IMG/VR virus record: IMGVR_UViG_3300009180_000080
Span: 1 to 42,121 of that record
Length of the DNA stretch: 42,121 nt
Origin: a virus
Direction: 5' to 3' (one strand)
This document shows positions 1 through 6,443 of this stretch, piece after piece. The notes under the pieces are model-generated. The model was not told the DNA's origin. It saw nothing but the letters and a program-made list of their open reading frames with translations, and did not search any database. Numbering within the stretch: the stretch's first letter is position 1; every line of letters starts with the position of its first letter. Made by a program: the position numbers and the translations under genes.

Positions 1-360
1 AATACTAGTTGTATACATGTCATTAGCTCCACCATACACAAAACAATAGTCAATTTTATTATTTAATTTAAGATGTGCTTGTTCTAACATCCAATAAGTT
101 GTTTTACCTAATATTGATACATTTATCATATTAAAACCAACCTTAGTACTTAAGACTTTTTGCCAACCATTTATGTGATTGCTGGTATGTGAATCACCTA
201 TAAATAATGCTGTTTTATTTTTAACATTAAGTATTATTGGAGTATCAACTACAGTGGAATCTGTTTGTGATTGAGTAGGTGTTGGAGTTGTAGCCGAAAC
301 TACAACCCAACCTAAACCTAAACTTAAAACAATTAATATTAAACCGTCTTTTAATCTCAT
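1..360 (-). CDS. SGNH/GDSL-type hydrolase, exported or membrane-anchored (C-terminus outside window)
   Basis: The first 120 residues are visible; the gene runs off the left edge. A hydrophobic stretch at residues 7-23 looks like a signal peptide or membrane anchor and is followed by a Thr/Pro/Gln-rich linker. The sequence LFIGDSHTS (residues 52-60) matches block I of SGNH hydrolases, with Ser57 as likely nucleophile; Gly85 fits block II and GGAND (110-114) fits block III with its oxyanion Asn. The block V Asp-His pair should lie off the window. SGNH enzymes are esterases or deacetylases, so an action on acylated surface glycan is possible but is inference. Its ATG overlaps the stop of the secreted-protein gene upstream (ATGA), so the two are probably co-translated. 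The ORF is open to base 1. Confidence 0.72.
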   Translation of the reverse strand, partial: MRLKDGLILIVLSLGLGWVVVSATTPTPTQSQTDSTVVDTPIILNVKNKTALFIGDSHTSNHINGWQKVLSTKVGFNMINVSILGKTTYWMLEQAHLKLNNKIDYCFVYGGANDMYTTSI

Positions 361-1514
361 TTCAACTTAACTACTTTTTGGTTTTTACCATTACTATAAC
401 GCACAATATACACTTTATCTGGTTCCATGTAATCAACTTGTCTACCTAACATATCATAGTAACCAATTACTTTTAAATCTTCTTCTCTAACAATGTTCTT
501 AACTGAAGTTTTATTACATTTTTCAATTGTAATTCGTCTCATTATAAATGTGTCTTGACCATTACATTCATTGTACCATTGAGCTATAACTAAATAACGA
601 GTATCTTTAAATGGAAAGTTATATTTCAATACACGAGCACTTTTTTCTGGTCCTTGTATTTTAAGTAAATCATTATCACTAAAGTTATAATAATTGATTA
701 GTTGTTGATCGCTCATTGAATCCCATTGTCTTTGAGTCAGTGAATCTAATTCCCAACCTCTGTAAATGTACTGATAATATCCCCAACAAGTATCTGTTTT
801 ACTAGTTGTACCTAATGTCATTTTAGCTGTTATACTATCATTACATGTATTAGTTGAACTGGATAATTTATAAGGATATTTACATTGATTGAAATAAGCA
901 ATATTAATTTCTCTAACTAATGCTGTATCACAAATTTCACATCGATTTCTAATTTTCAAATATACATTGTATTTACCTTTTTCACTAAATACAATGTCAA
1001 CTTTACCATTAAAACTGGACATTGTATCAATTTGTTTTGTTTGTTGAGTGTAAACAATATACACATAATCAATACAAGTATCGTCTAAATTAATACCACC
1101 TAAAGTAAATCGATATTGATTTCTAACATTCTGTTGTGTTAGAGTAACTTTAGACCAATCACATTTAATTGTAGTTGGAAAACAAGTTACATTAATTGTG
1201 TCTACAAATACAGTGTCATCACCATTACATTTATTCATAATTAACACAGTAGCATAGTATTTACCTTTTGAAGGAAATGTTATGTTGTATGTACTACTAC
1301 CATTTTGTCTACGTAATAATACTTGTGAAGAGACAGTTGTAATTTCTACAAAACGATATGACATACAGTTTGTATCTGACACTCCATTTAGTTTAAATGT
1401 ATATTCATTACATTTATTTGTTGAAGAAAGTCCTACTTTACTCCAATCTGTTTTTCTAGCGTAACTGGTCGTTACTGATATCATCAGCATTAGACCTAAT
1501 ATAAATTTTCTCAT
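357..1514 (-). CDS. Secreted protein with three Cys-rich Ig/PKD-like repeats and a type IX secretion (T9SS) sorting domain
   Basis: 385 residues. Residues 1-19 form a clear signal peptide ending in TSYA. Three related segments of about 95-110 residues follow, each with paired cysteines. The first two open with DWSKV and all three end near a Cys-Asn-x-x-D-T-type strand, the pattern expected of PKD/Ig-like beta domains. The last 45 residues or so contain YYDMLGRQV, then VYIVRYSNGK and a basic KVVKLK end. This matches the type A C-terminal sorting domain of Bacteroidota T9SS cargo (typical pattern vYdllGrxv...GiYivr...kkvvk). The inferred fate is export through Sec and then T9SS to the host surface, or a virion protein with that fold. 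The gene follows the 74-residue gene by 1 nt and is coupled by ATGA to the SGNH gene. Confidence 0.7.
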   Translation of the reverse strand: MRKFILGLMLMISVTTSYARKTDWSKVGLSSTNKCNEYTFKLNGVSDTNCMSYRFVEITTVSSQVLLRRQNGSSTYNITFPSKGKYYATVLIMNKCNGDDTVFVDTINVTCFPTTIKCDWSKVTLTQQNVRNQYRFTLGGINLDDTCIDYVYIVYTQQTKQIDTMSSFNGKVDIVFSEKGKYNVYLKIRNRCEICDTALVREINIAYFNQCKYPYKLSSSTNTCNDSITAKMTLGTTSKTDTCWGYYQYIYRGWELDSLTQRQWDSMSDQQLINYYNFSDNDLLKIQGPEKSARVLKYNFPFKDTRYLVIAQWYNECNGQDTFIMRRITIEKCNKTSVKNIVREEDLKVIGYYDMLGRQVDYMEPDKVYIVRYSNGKNQKVVKLK

Positions 1515-1515
1515 T

Positions 1516-1740
1516 TTAATTAAATTTTAGTCCTTGTTCATTCATTTGTTCATGTAAGAAGTCTCTAATAGCTTCTAATGCGTCATAGGTTTCTTTAGAC
1601 ATAGTATCTGGAGCATATTTTGTTTTAGATCTTAGTTCTTGATCTACTTTCCACATTGCAAATGACCATTTGCTTCCGTTTGCAGCGTCTTGAAAGTCCA
1701 CTTGGTCTTCTGGTAAGTTAAATTCTAATATTGCTTTCAT
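1516..1740 (-). CDS. Small conserved-type phage protein, unknown function
   Basis: 74 residues, acidic at the start and otherwise helical and charged (LEFNLPEDQVDFQDAANG, later EAIRDFLHEQMNEQG). It has no signal peptide or membrane segment. It resembles small cytoplasmic proteins common in phages with T4-like replication genes, but I cannot assign a function. It sits 3 nt after the 164-residue gene and 1 nt before the secreted-protein gene, so it is part of the operon that begins at the promoter near 2246. Confidence 0.75.
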   Translation of the reverse strand: MKAILEFNLPEDQVDFQDAANGSKWSFAMWKVDQELRSKTKYAPDTMSKETYDALEAIRDFLHEQMNEQGLKFN

Positions 1741-1743
1741 ATT

Positions 1744-2238
1744 TTATCTTATGGTTTTATTTGATATTCCTACAGTATTGACTATATTAGTATTGATTGA
1801 TGTTATTATACCATTCACAGTATAATTACTTGGACCAAGTGTGGTACTGAAACTGTTACTGGTTCCTGCCATTAGGTTAATTTTTTGTATTTTCATTTTA
1901 ATACACTTAACATTTTTAAAATTAATTACTTGTTTAATAGTTAAGTTAGTGCTTAACATTGCTAAGTTTTTTTTTTGTTTATTCCAATCTATAATCTTCC
2001 TTTTGTTGTCGTGTTTTTCTTTAACCTCATTCCATATTAATCTTGTAGTTATATTCATATTAGTATATATTACATGATCACTTATAAAATCATTAACAGT
2101 ATAATACACATTTGTACTATTTGTTTTTTTATTAAATACTCTAAGTCTAACTTCTTCACTAGTCCAATTTGTTCCTGGAGTGATATGCCAAAAATAATCG
2201 TACTTTTGTCTAATTTTTCTTAATAATACTGTTTTCAT
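1744..2238 (-). CDS. Hypothetical protein, first gene of a promoter-led unit
   Basis: 164 residues, not recognised. The N-terminal third has WHITPGTNW and beta-type stretches (VYYTVNDF). The C-terminal 50 residues are rich in Ser/Thr/Asn and hydrophobic beta-branched residues with a repetitive look (IITSINTNIVNTVGIS), as in extended beta structure of appendage proteins. There is no signal peptide. The start is supported by a TATATT box exactly 7 nt upstream of the ATG, which implies a nearly leaderless mRNA. Confidence 0.7.
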   Translation of the reverse strand: MKTVLLRKIRQKYDYFWHITPGTNWTSEEVRLRVFNKKTNSTNVYYTVNDFISDHVIYTNMNITTRLIWNEVKEKHDNKRKIIDWNKQKKNLAMLSTNLTIKQVINFKNVKCIKMKIQKINLMAGTSNSFSTTLGPSNYTVNGIITSINTNIVNTVGISNKTIR

Positions 2239-2245
2239 CTTATAT

Positions 2246-2274
2246 AATATAATAAATTTTATTTAAAAAGCCAA
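2246..2274 (-). promoter_or_regulatory. Class 1 promoter TTGGCT-17-TATATT
   Basis: The -35 TTGGCT (2269-2274), 17-bp spacer and -10 TATATT (2246-2251) lie 7 nt upstream of the ATG at 2238, so the start site would fall on or next to the ATG. The spacer is a run of T then A, like the sites near 4170 and 31017. Confidence 0.7.
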
Positions 2275-2281
2275 TTTTTTT

Positions 2282-2452
2282 TTAAAGTTCATAATAATGA
2301 AGTATTTCCTCTAATTCAATGAGTTTGGTGGATTGTTGTTGGTATTTACTGATTTTGTTTATATTAAAAATAATACTACATACATTACTAGTATACATGC
2401 CATTAGTATAATACCTCATATCTGTGCATTTTTGGTAAAAATTATAGTTCAT
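2282..2452 (-). CDS. Microprotein A (56 aa), YYEL family
   Basis: A 56-residue ORF beginning MNYNFYQKC and ending EEILHYYEL, TAA stop. It is the last of nine closely packed small genes. Its N-terminus (MNYxF) and C-terminus match microprotein B, and the C-terminal ending recurs in C and D, so these are tandem paralogs. The start overlaps the end of B by 11 nt. No membrane segment or Cys cluster is visible. Function unknown. Paralogy and overlap packing are the evidence that it is translated. Confidence 0.62.
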   Translation of the reverse strand: MNYNFYQKCTDMRYYTNGMYTSNVCSIIFNINKISKYQQQSTKLIELEEILHYYEL

Positions 2453-2603
2453 AATAGTCTAGTATTACATTTAATTCTTGCTTCTTGTAAATTACAGACT
2501 GAATATCAGTCATAGCTGATGTAACAATACTTATACCAGTACTATATGCCTCAATGTTATAAAATTTCATATTACTACAGTTTTGTTCAAAATCATAATT
2601 CAT
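2442..2603 (-). CDS. Microprotein B (53 aa), YYEL family
   Basis: 53 residues, from MNYDFEQNCSNMKFY to NVILDYYEL, TAA stop. It is a paralog of microprotein A: both begin MNY[ND]F, have a Cys near residue 9 and Met at 12, and end in YYEL. It overlaps A by 11 nt and C by 11 nt. Likely small, helical and acidic. Function unknown. Confidence 0.62.
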   Translation of the reverse strand: MNYDFEQNCSNMKFYNIEAYSTGISIVTSAMTDIQSVIYKKQELNVILDYYEL

Positions 2604-2751
2604 AATAATCTAATATCCAATCGTAATTAAGATACATTTGTTGGTGTTTACTAATCTCATCTATTGAATCAATAATATTATTTATATTCTCTAAATAAAC
2701 ATCATTGTTGAATTTTACTATTTGTTGGTAATGTTTTTCAAATAAAATCAT
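2593..2751 (-). CDS. Microprotein C (52 aa), YYEL family
   Basis: 52 residues, MILFEKHYQQIV to DWILDYYEL, TGA stop. The middle (INNIIDSIDEISKHQQ) aligns with microprotein D (HNVIQSINDIKKDKD) and with A (INKISKYQQQ). The start ATG overlaps the TGA of D (ATGA). An upstream in-frame-looking ATG for an MNYDFI peptide runs into TGA after six codons, perhaps a relic of the MNYDF start seen in A and B. Confidence 0.62.
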   Translation of the reverse strand: MILFEKHYQQIVKFNNDVYLENINNIIDSIDEISKHQQMYLNYDWILDYYEL

Positions 2752-2897
2752 AGTTCATAAAAGTCTAATAAATAATCAACATCACACATGTCTTTGTCTT
2801 TTTTAATATCATTTATTGATTGAATAACATTATGTCTAAATTCTAGATAATCATCATTGTCGTATTCTAATATGTCTTCTATTTCATATATAGTCAT
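2748..2897 (-). CDS. Microprotein D (49 aa), YYEL family
   Basis: 49 residues, very acidic, MTIYEIEDILEYDND to DYLLDFYEL, TGA stop. It shares the SIND-I-K core and the C-terminal [I/L]LDxYEL ending with C. Coupled by ATGA at both ends (to E upstream and C downstream). Function unknown. The conserved extreme C-terminus suggests a short linear motif or a small fold closed by that helix. Confidence 0.62.
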   Translation of the reverse strand: MTIYEIEDILEYDNDDYLEFRHNVIQSINDIKKDKDMCDVDYLLDFYEL

Positions 2898-3040
2898 AAT
2901 ACTAATCTATTTGATAATAAAGTTAAATAAAATCTATAACCATGAACTACATCATTTGGAGTGAAATTTTTTAAGTGTTCCACATGATCATTTTGATGTA
3001 ATCTTACTATTCTTAACATCATACGATATTCTCTAGTCAT
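2894..3040 (-). CDS. Microprotein E (48 aa), unknown
   Basis: 48 residues, basic, MTREYRMMLRIVRLHQND to LLSNRLVL, TGA stop. It lacks the YYEL ending. The frame is closed upstream by a TAA, so this ATG is the only start. ATGA overlaps with D (downstream) and F (upstream) support translation. Confidence 0.55.
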   Translation of the reverse strand: MTREYRMMLRIVRLHQNDHVEHLKNFTPNDVVHGYRFYLTLLSNRLVL

Positions 3041-3174
3041 AAGTTCATCCAAATTTTTATCCAAGTGTTTACATCCGATGATTTACGATTGAAAGGACAT
3101 GTTATTTCACGTGAATGTTTTACAAGTATATCTACTGTTGATTTGTAAACATATGATTCCATACTGTATTTCAT
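3037..3174 (-). CDS. Microprotein F (45 aa), unknown
   Basis: 45 residues, MKYSMESYVYKSTVDIL to WIKIWMNL, TGA stop. It contains one Cys-Pro-Phe and has no signal peptide. Coupled by ATGA to both neighbours. Not recognised. Confidence 0.53.
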   Translation of the reverse strand: MKYSMESYVYKSTVDILVKHSREITCPFNRKSSDVNTWIKIWMNL

Positions 3175-3344
3175 AATATAAATCTACTTATTAATGCGTT
3201 ATTCATTTGATCACTGAGTGTTATACCATTTGTTAATGCGTTTCTCCACATAACAATTTCTATAATATTCTTATATCCTATATTATGAGTATAGCAACAT
3301 TTCATTTTAATCATATTATGATATTTTAAGTTGTATTCGTTCAT
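3171..3344 (-). CDS. Microprotein G (57 aa), unknown
   Basis: 57 residues, MNEYNLKYHNMIKMKCCYTH to NALISRFIL, TGA stop. The segment MWRNALTNGITLSDQMNNAL looks helical. It contains a CC pair. It overlaps F by ATGA and H by 1 nt. Confidence 0.53.
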   Translation of the reverse strand: MNEYNLKYHNMIKMKCCYTHNIGYKNIIEIVMWRNALTNGITLSDQMNNALISRFIL

Positions 3345-3505
3345 TATAACTCCATTGTATTACATAAACTCTCATTAACAGTATTTTTATTATGATATTT
3401 TCTTTGATCTAAGAGTTGTCTAGTTCTCATCATTCTAAAATGATTTGGTAACATTGAAAAACTAGCCAATCTTGTCATAATAAGTGTCAAATCACGTTTT
3501 GTCAT
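3344..3505 (-). CDS. Microprotein H (53 aa), unknown
   Basis: 53 residues, basic, MTKRDLTLIMTRLASFSMLP to NESLCNTMEL, TAA stop directly followed by TGA in frame. The TAATG arrangement shares one base with the ATG of G. It ends in MEL, a weak echo of the YEL ending of A-D. Confidence 0.53.
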   Translation of the reverse strand: MTKRDLTLIMTRLASFSMLPNHFRMMRTRQLLDQRKYHNKNTVNESLCNTMEL

Positions 3506-3612
3506 AAAACAAACACTTTTGACCTAAATAATAAATGGTCTTTAGCATTAAACATACTAATATTTGAACTTACTAAATGTTTATAATACTCAGTAAAATC
3601 TGTATGTACCAT
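3502..3612 (-). CDS. Microprotein I (36 aa), unknown
   Basis: 36 residues, MVHTDFTEYYKHLVSS to SKVFVL, TGA stop overlapping the ATG of H (ATGA). It is the first of the microprotein train and starts 16 nt after the stop of the 81-residue gene. It is short, so the evidence is its tight coupling. Confidence 0.45.
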   Translation of the reverse strand: MVHTDFTEYYKHLVSSNISMFNAKDHLLFRSKVFVL

Positions 3613-3628
3613 TATTCTAATTTTAAAA

Positions 3629-3874
3629 CTATTCAGCGTCATATGGTATCAACAACAAATCAGCAATTGCTTTATTGTGTTTCATAATCTGTTTTTCTAA
3701 CTCAGTTTTACGTTCGTCAGTAGTAGTGTCTTCTAACCACTCAATAGCTAATAAACGTCTCGCGTCTAATTCAACTTCAATTAAAACTAAGATTTTAATA
3801 GTTAGTTCATAGTCAGCATACTTTGCTGCTAATTCTTCTAATTCACTGTCTGATAAATCTCTTCTACCTGCCAT
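3629..3874 (-). CDS. Hypothetical acidic helical protein
   Basis: 81 residues, MAGRRDLSDSELEELAAKY then helices rich in Glu, Leu, Ala and Lys (KTELEKQIMKHNKAIADLLL). Probably an all-alpha coiled coil. It ends in TAG, which shows that amber is a stop here. It follows the 91-residue gene by 1 nt and precedes the microprotein train. Function unknown. Confidence 0.72.
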   Translation of the reverse strand: MAGRRDLSDSELEELAAKYADYELTIKILVLIEVELDARRLLAIEWLEDTTTDERKTELEKQIMKHNKAIADLLLIPYDAE

Positions 3875-3875
3875 A

Positions 3876-4151
3876 TTACAACTTAATTAAACCATTAGAC
3901 ATAAGAACTTTGTAAAAGTCCAAAATACTTCTCATTGTTTCAGTAGGCAATTCACTCAAATTACTTACACTACTATTAGCTAGTTGATCTAAATACTCTA
4001 ATGTTTGTTTATCATTAGTATCACAATTTACTAGTAAAGCAATACCTAAATTCACAGAATGTCCATCTTTAGATGTGATCATACCTTTTAATGTTTCAAA
4101 TGACTCACTGTCTAATTGATGTACATTTTGATTTTTAATTAATTCTTCCAT
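3876..4151 (-). CDS. Hypothetical protein, promoter-proximal
   Basis: 91 residues, MEELIKNQNVHQLDSESFET, helical, with no membrane segment. The sequence KGMITSKDGHSVNLGIALLVNCD may pair helices as in HEAT/ARM-like repeats, but that is a guess. The start is preceded by AAAAGGTT, one of few SD-like stretches, and by a class 1 promoter whose -10 lies 18 nt upstream. First gene of the unit that runs through the microproteins. Confidence 0.7.
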   Translation of the reverse strand: MEELIKNQNVHQLDSESFETLKGMITSKDGHSVNLGIALLVNCDTNDKQTLEYLDQLANSSVSNLSELPTETMRSILDFYKVLMSNGLIKL

Positions 4152-4169
4152 AACCTTTTTATCTTATAT

Positions 4170-4198
4170 AATATAACAAATTTTTTAAAAAAAACCAA
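4170..4198 (-). promoter_or_regulatory. Class 1 promoter TTGGTT-17-TATATT
   Basis: -35 TTGGTT (4193-4198), spacer T6A6-type of 17 bp, -10 TATATT (4170-4175). The leader to the ATG is about 11 nt after the expected start site and contains AAAAAGG, an SD-like sequence. Confidence 0.68.
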
Positions 4199-4202
4199 TT
4201 TT

Positions 4203-4406
4203 TTATCTAAATTCTTTTAAATTTTCTAAATCCATAGTACAAATAATTTCATCTAACCAATACATACCAGGATCAGTCACAAAATGTATTATTTCTTTTT
4301 TAAGATTAAAGATATTATCATGATCTAAAGTACCATCTTTATGGTGCCACTTAGTTACATAGTATTCCATCATTTCTTTTTTACTGTGGGTAATAGGAGG
4401 TGTCAT
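4203..4406 (-). CDS. Hypothetical small protein
   Basis: 67 residues, MTPPITHSKKEMMEYYVTKWHHKDG..., ending ENLKEFR. No motif recognised; Trp- and His-rich first half. It overlaps the gene upstream by 4 nt (ATGA) and is last in the metallophosphoesterase unit. Confidence 0.65.
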   Translation of the reverse strand: MTPPITHSKKEMMEYYVTKWHHKDGTLDHDNIFNLKKEIIHFVTDPGMYWLDEIICTMDLENLKEFR

Positions 4407-4603
4407 ACTAATTTATCTAAGTCTAAATACGATACTGCTCTACGTTGAAATGTTTCTACTGTAGTTGTACTACAATCAGTAGGAGGTGATTGTCTGTAAA
4501 CATCTAATAACCATAGTATAAAAAAATTATGATCATGTACTGTGTCCTTCATACGAAGTCTACGTTTAATACTATCTAATTCAATCATTGATTTTGATTT
4601 CAT
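4403..4603 (-). CDS. Hypothetical small protein
   Basis: 66 residues, MKSKSMIELDSIKRRLRMKD..., with a hydrophobic FFILWLLDVY patch. The patch is too short and flanked by charge, so I do not call it a membrane segment. ATGA overlaps on both sides. Confidence 0.65.
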   Translation of the reverse strand: MKSKSMIELDSIKRRLRMKDTVHDHNFFILWLLDVYRQSPPTDCSTTTVETFQRRAVSYLDLDKLV

Positions 4604-4794
4604 GCAAAATGTAAATCTAATTTATGATATGGATTAACATGTCTAATAGCAACTCTATTAAGCATACTTAGTTTAGGTGAATTTTCTACTTTTATAACAT
4701 AAAGTTCTTCATTCATCACTACTAAGTCTTTAATAGTAAAATCATCAGTTACATGTGTATCTATAAAGTAGGGTTCGTATTCTCTTGGTTCCAT
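4600..4794 (-). CDS. Hypothetical small beta-rich protein
   Basis: 64 residues, MEPREYEPYFIDTHVTDDFT then KDLVVMNEELYVIKVENSPK. The pattern suggests a small beta barrel. Its start lies inside the 3' end of the metallophosphoesterase gene (34-nt overlap). Function unknown. Confidence 0.62.
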   Translation of the reverse strand: MEPREYEPYFIDTHVTDDFTIKDLVVMNEELYVIKVENSPKLSMLNRVAIRHVNPYHKLDLHFA

Positions 4795-5483
4795 ATAAAT
4801 ACTATTGGTTTGTTAGTTGGTTCGTATTGTAAGTTACATGTCGCTGCATTAATATGATGTGTTTTACCATCATTAAATACTCCATAACTTTCGTGGATAT
4901 GACCACAGCAAAATAATTTACATGTCGTTTCGTTAAGTTTATTTAGTAGTTGAATATCACCAACATTTTCACCACGAGCTACATAATCATTTATACCATG
5001 TGCTGGCCCATGAGTAATAACTATATCTACATCATTTGGTATTTGAGACCAGTGATTGTAAGCATCTGGACCTCGATCAACATTAAAAGCCCATCGAGTT
5101 CCAAATCGTGCTGACTGTGGACTACCAAAAAACTTAATTCCATCTAATATAATACTAGTATTTTCTAAGTAAAATACATCTAATGGTAAGTTGTTTAGTA
5201 TGTTCACTAACCAAAATGGTTTAGAACCCTCAACATATTTGTCTTTATCAACTTCTTTGATGTACTCGTTTTGAAATTTTGGATCAAAACTACGATCATG
5301 ATTACCAGCAATAAAGATCTTATGTTTGTGAGTTTGTTTACTAAACCATTTAATGAAACTTTCAACCTCATCTTTATAACCATATGAAGTAATGTCACCA
5401 CAGTGAATCAAAATGTCACCATCAGGCACTTCTACTCGTTTGTGTTTGTTGTGTGTATCACTAATAATAACAATCTTTTTCAT
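4761..5483 (-). CDS. Calcineurin-like metallophosphoesterase
   Basis: 240 residues with the full set of metal-binding motifs: SDTH (Asp9, His11), CGD (Asp30), GNHD (60-63), THGPAH in the second half and GHIH near residue 195. The order and short spacing match the single-domain MPPED1/YfcE-like branch rather than the larger SbcD nucleases. The expected activity is a two-metal phosphodiesterase or phosphatase in the cytoplasm; the substrate cannot be read from sequence. It starts 7 nt from a TATATT box, so the mRNA is probably leaderless, and it heads a unit with three small unknown genes. Confidence 0.9.
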   Translation of the reverse strand: MKKIVIISDTHNKHKRVEVPDGDILIHCGDITSYGYKDEVESFIKWFSKQTHKHKIFIAGNHDRSFDPKFQNEYIKEVDKDKYVEGSKPFWLVNILNNLPLDVFYLENTSIILDGIKFFGSPQSARFGTRWAFNVDRGPDAYNHWSQIPNDVDIVITHGPAHGINDYVARGENVGDIQLLNKLNETTCKLFCCGHIHESYGVFNDGKTHHINAATCNLQYEPTNKPIVFIWNQENTNPTL

Positions 5484-5490
5484 ATATTAT

Positions 5491-5520
5491 AATATAACAA
5501 AGTTTTTTAAAAAAGTCCAA
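5491..5520 (-). promoter_or_regulatory. Class 1 promoter TTGGAC-18-TATATT overlapping the uvsE 3' end
   Basis: -10 TATATT (5491-5496) lies 7 nt before the ATG at 5483. TTGGAC (5515-5520) is 18 bp away, one more than at the other sites. The -35 is formed by the last codons of the UvsE-like gene (Phe-Gly-Leu-Phe-stop). Confidence 0.62.
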
Positions 5521-6421
5521 ATTTTTCTTTATAATTTTTAACAGTCAATTCTTTTTGTTTAGCCTCAATCATGACATCAATGTCTAAACCATAAGTTTCA
5601 ATTTTGTTAAAAATATAATCACTGTGTGCTTGTAATTTTACTTTTAAATTTTCATTTAATGCTTTAGACTCACTGTAGTGTACAACTGGTCTAATATCAC
5701 CCCATGTAGTAGTAGCTAATGTTAAAGCTTCTTGTTCTGTTTGATCTCCAGTACAGAACTTGTGATGGTGATAATCGAAGACGATTGGTATGCCAATTTC
5801 TTCATGTACGAGACTGTAAAGATCGGTTGTTGAATACATAACCGCTTTATCATCATTTTCAACAGTAAGTCTGTTCTTGATAGCATCTGGAAGTGTTTTA
5901 AAGTTTTTAATAAATGTTTTACTACTGTTAATTTTGTCTCCATAAGCAGCACCCATATGAATATTAATTTTATTGTAAGGTGTTTCACTCAACCCCATAT
6001 AGTCCATAAGATCACTGTGTGCTTGTAATTCACTAATACTATTTTCAACAACATGTTTGTGTGGACTAGTAAGTACTACAAACTGACCAGGATGTGTAGT
6101 CAAACGCATTTCATGTTTAGTAGCAAAATCACCACAGTGTTTTAAAATAGTTTTAATTTCCTCAATGTCTTTCATGTTGTGCCAATCTACTTTATTTGCC
6201 CATGGAATAATACTAGATGACAAACGAAACAACATAATATCATTTTCTAAGTTCCATTTCAAATACAATTCTAAGTCTTTAACATTTTGTAATGACAACT
6301 CACTAACATATTCAAGACCCTTTTTATCTAAAGTAGCTTTCTTCAAACTACGATTTGTAGTAATCTTTTGTTTTTTCAACGTTTCGTTGATACACGCGTA
6401 ACCATAATTTATCTTTTTCAT
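5507..6421 (-). CDS. uvsE: UV damage endonuclease (UvsE/UVDE family)
   Basis: 304 residues, close to the usual UVDE length. The protein begins with the family signature INYGYACINETL. Later TIM-barrel metal-ligand motifs are visible: LFRLSSSIIPWA, LTTHPGQFVVL, INIHMGAAYGDK, LTVENDDK and FDYHHHKFC. UVDE enzymes nick DNA 5' to pyrimidine dimers and other lesions, starting excision repair. The neighbouring ATP-dependent DNA ligase upstream fits a repair pair. The start is preceded by AAAAAGGTT, an SD-like leader. Confidence 0.92.
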   Translation of the reverse strand: MKKINYGYACINETLKKQKITTNRSLKKATLDKKGLEYVSELSLQNVKDLELYLKWNLENDIMLFRLSSSIIPWANKVDWHNMKDIEEIKTILKHCGDFATKHEMRLTTHPGQFVVLTSPHKHVVENSISELQAHSDLMDYMGLSETPYNKINIHMGAAYGDKINSSKTFIKNFKTLPDAIKNRLTVENDDKAVMYSTTDLYSLVHEEIGIPIVFDYHHHKFCTGDQTEQEALTLATTTWGDIRPVVHYSESKALNENLKVKLQAHSDYIFNKIETYGLDIDVMIEAKQKELTVKNYKEKFGLF

Positions 6422-6443
6422 AACCTTTTTGTTTTATTTTTTA

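Noticed and set aside
1841-2077. Plus-strand hydrophobic ORF and many similar plus-strand frames across the window
   Set aside because: They mirror AT-rich minus-strand genes (Lys/Asn codons read as Phe/Leu/Ile), lack start signals and neighbours, and overlap well-supported genes completely.
2333-2515. Plus-strand 60-codon ORF over the microprotein region
   Set aside because: It is antisense to microproteins A and B, which are supported by paralogy and coupled starts.
6422-6443. Class 1 promoter upstream of uvsE
   Set aside because: There is an AT-rich TATAAT-like stretch but no TTGG at the required spacing, so it is not counted with the consensus sites.
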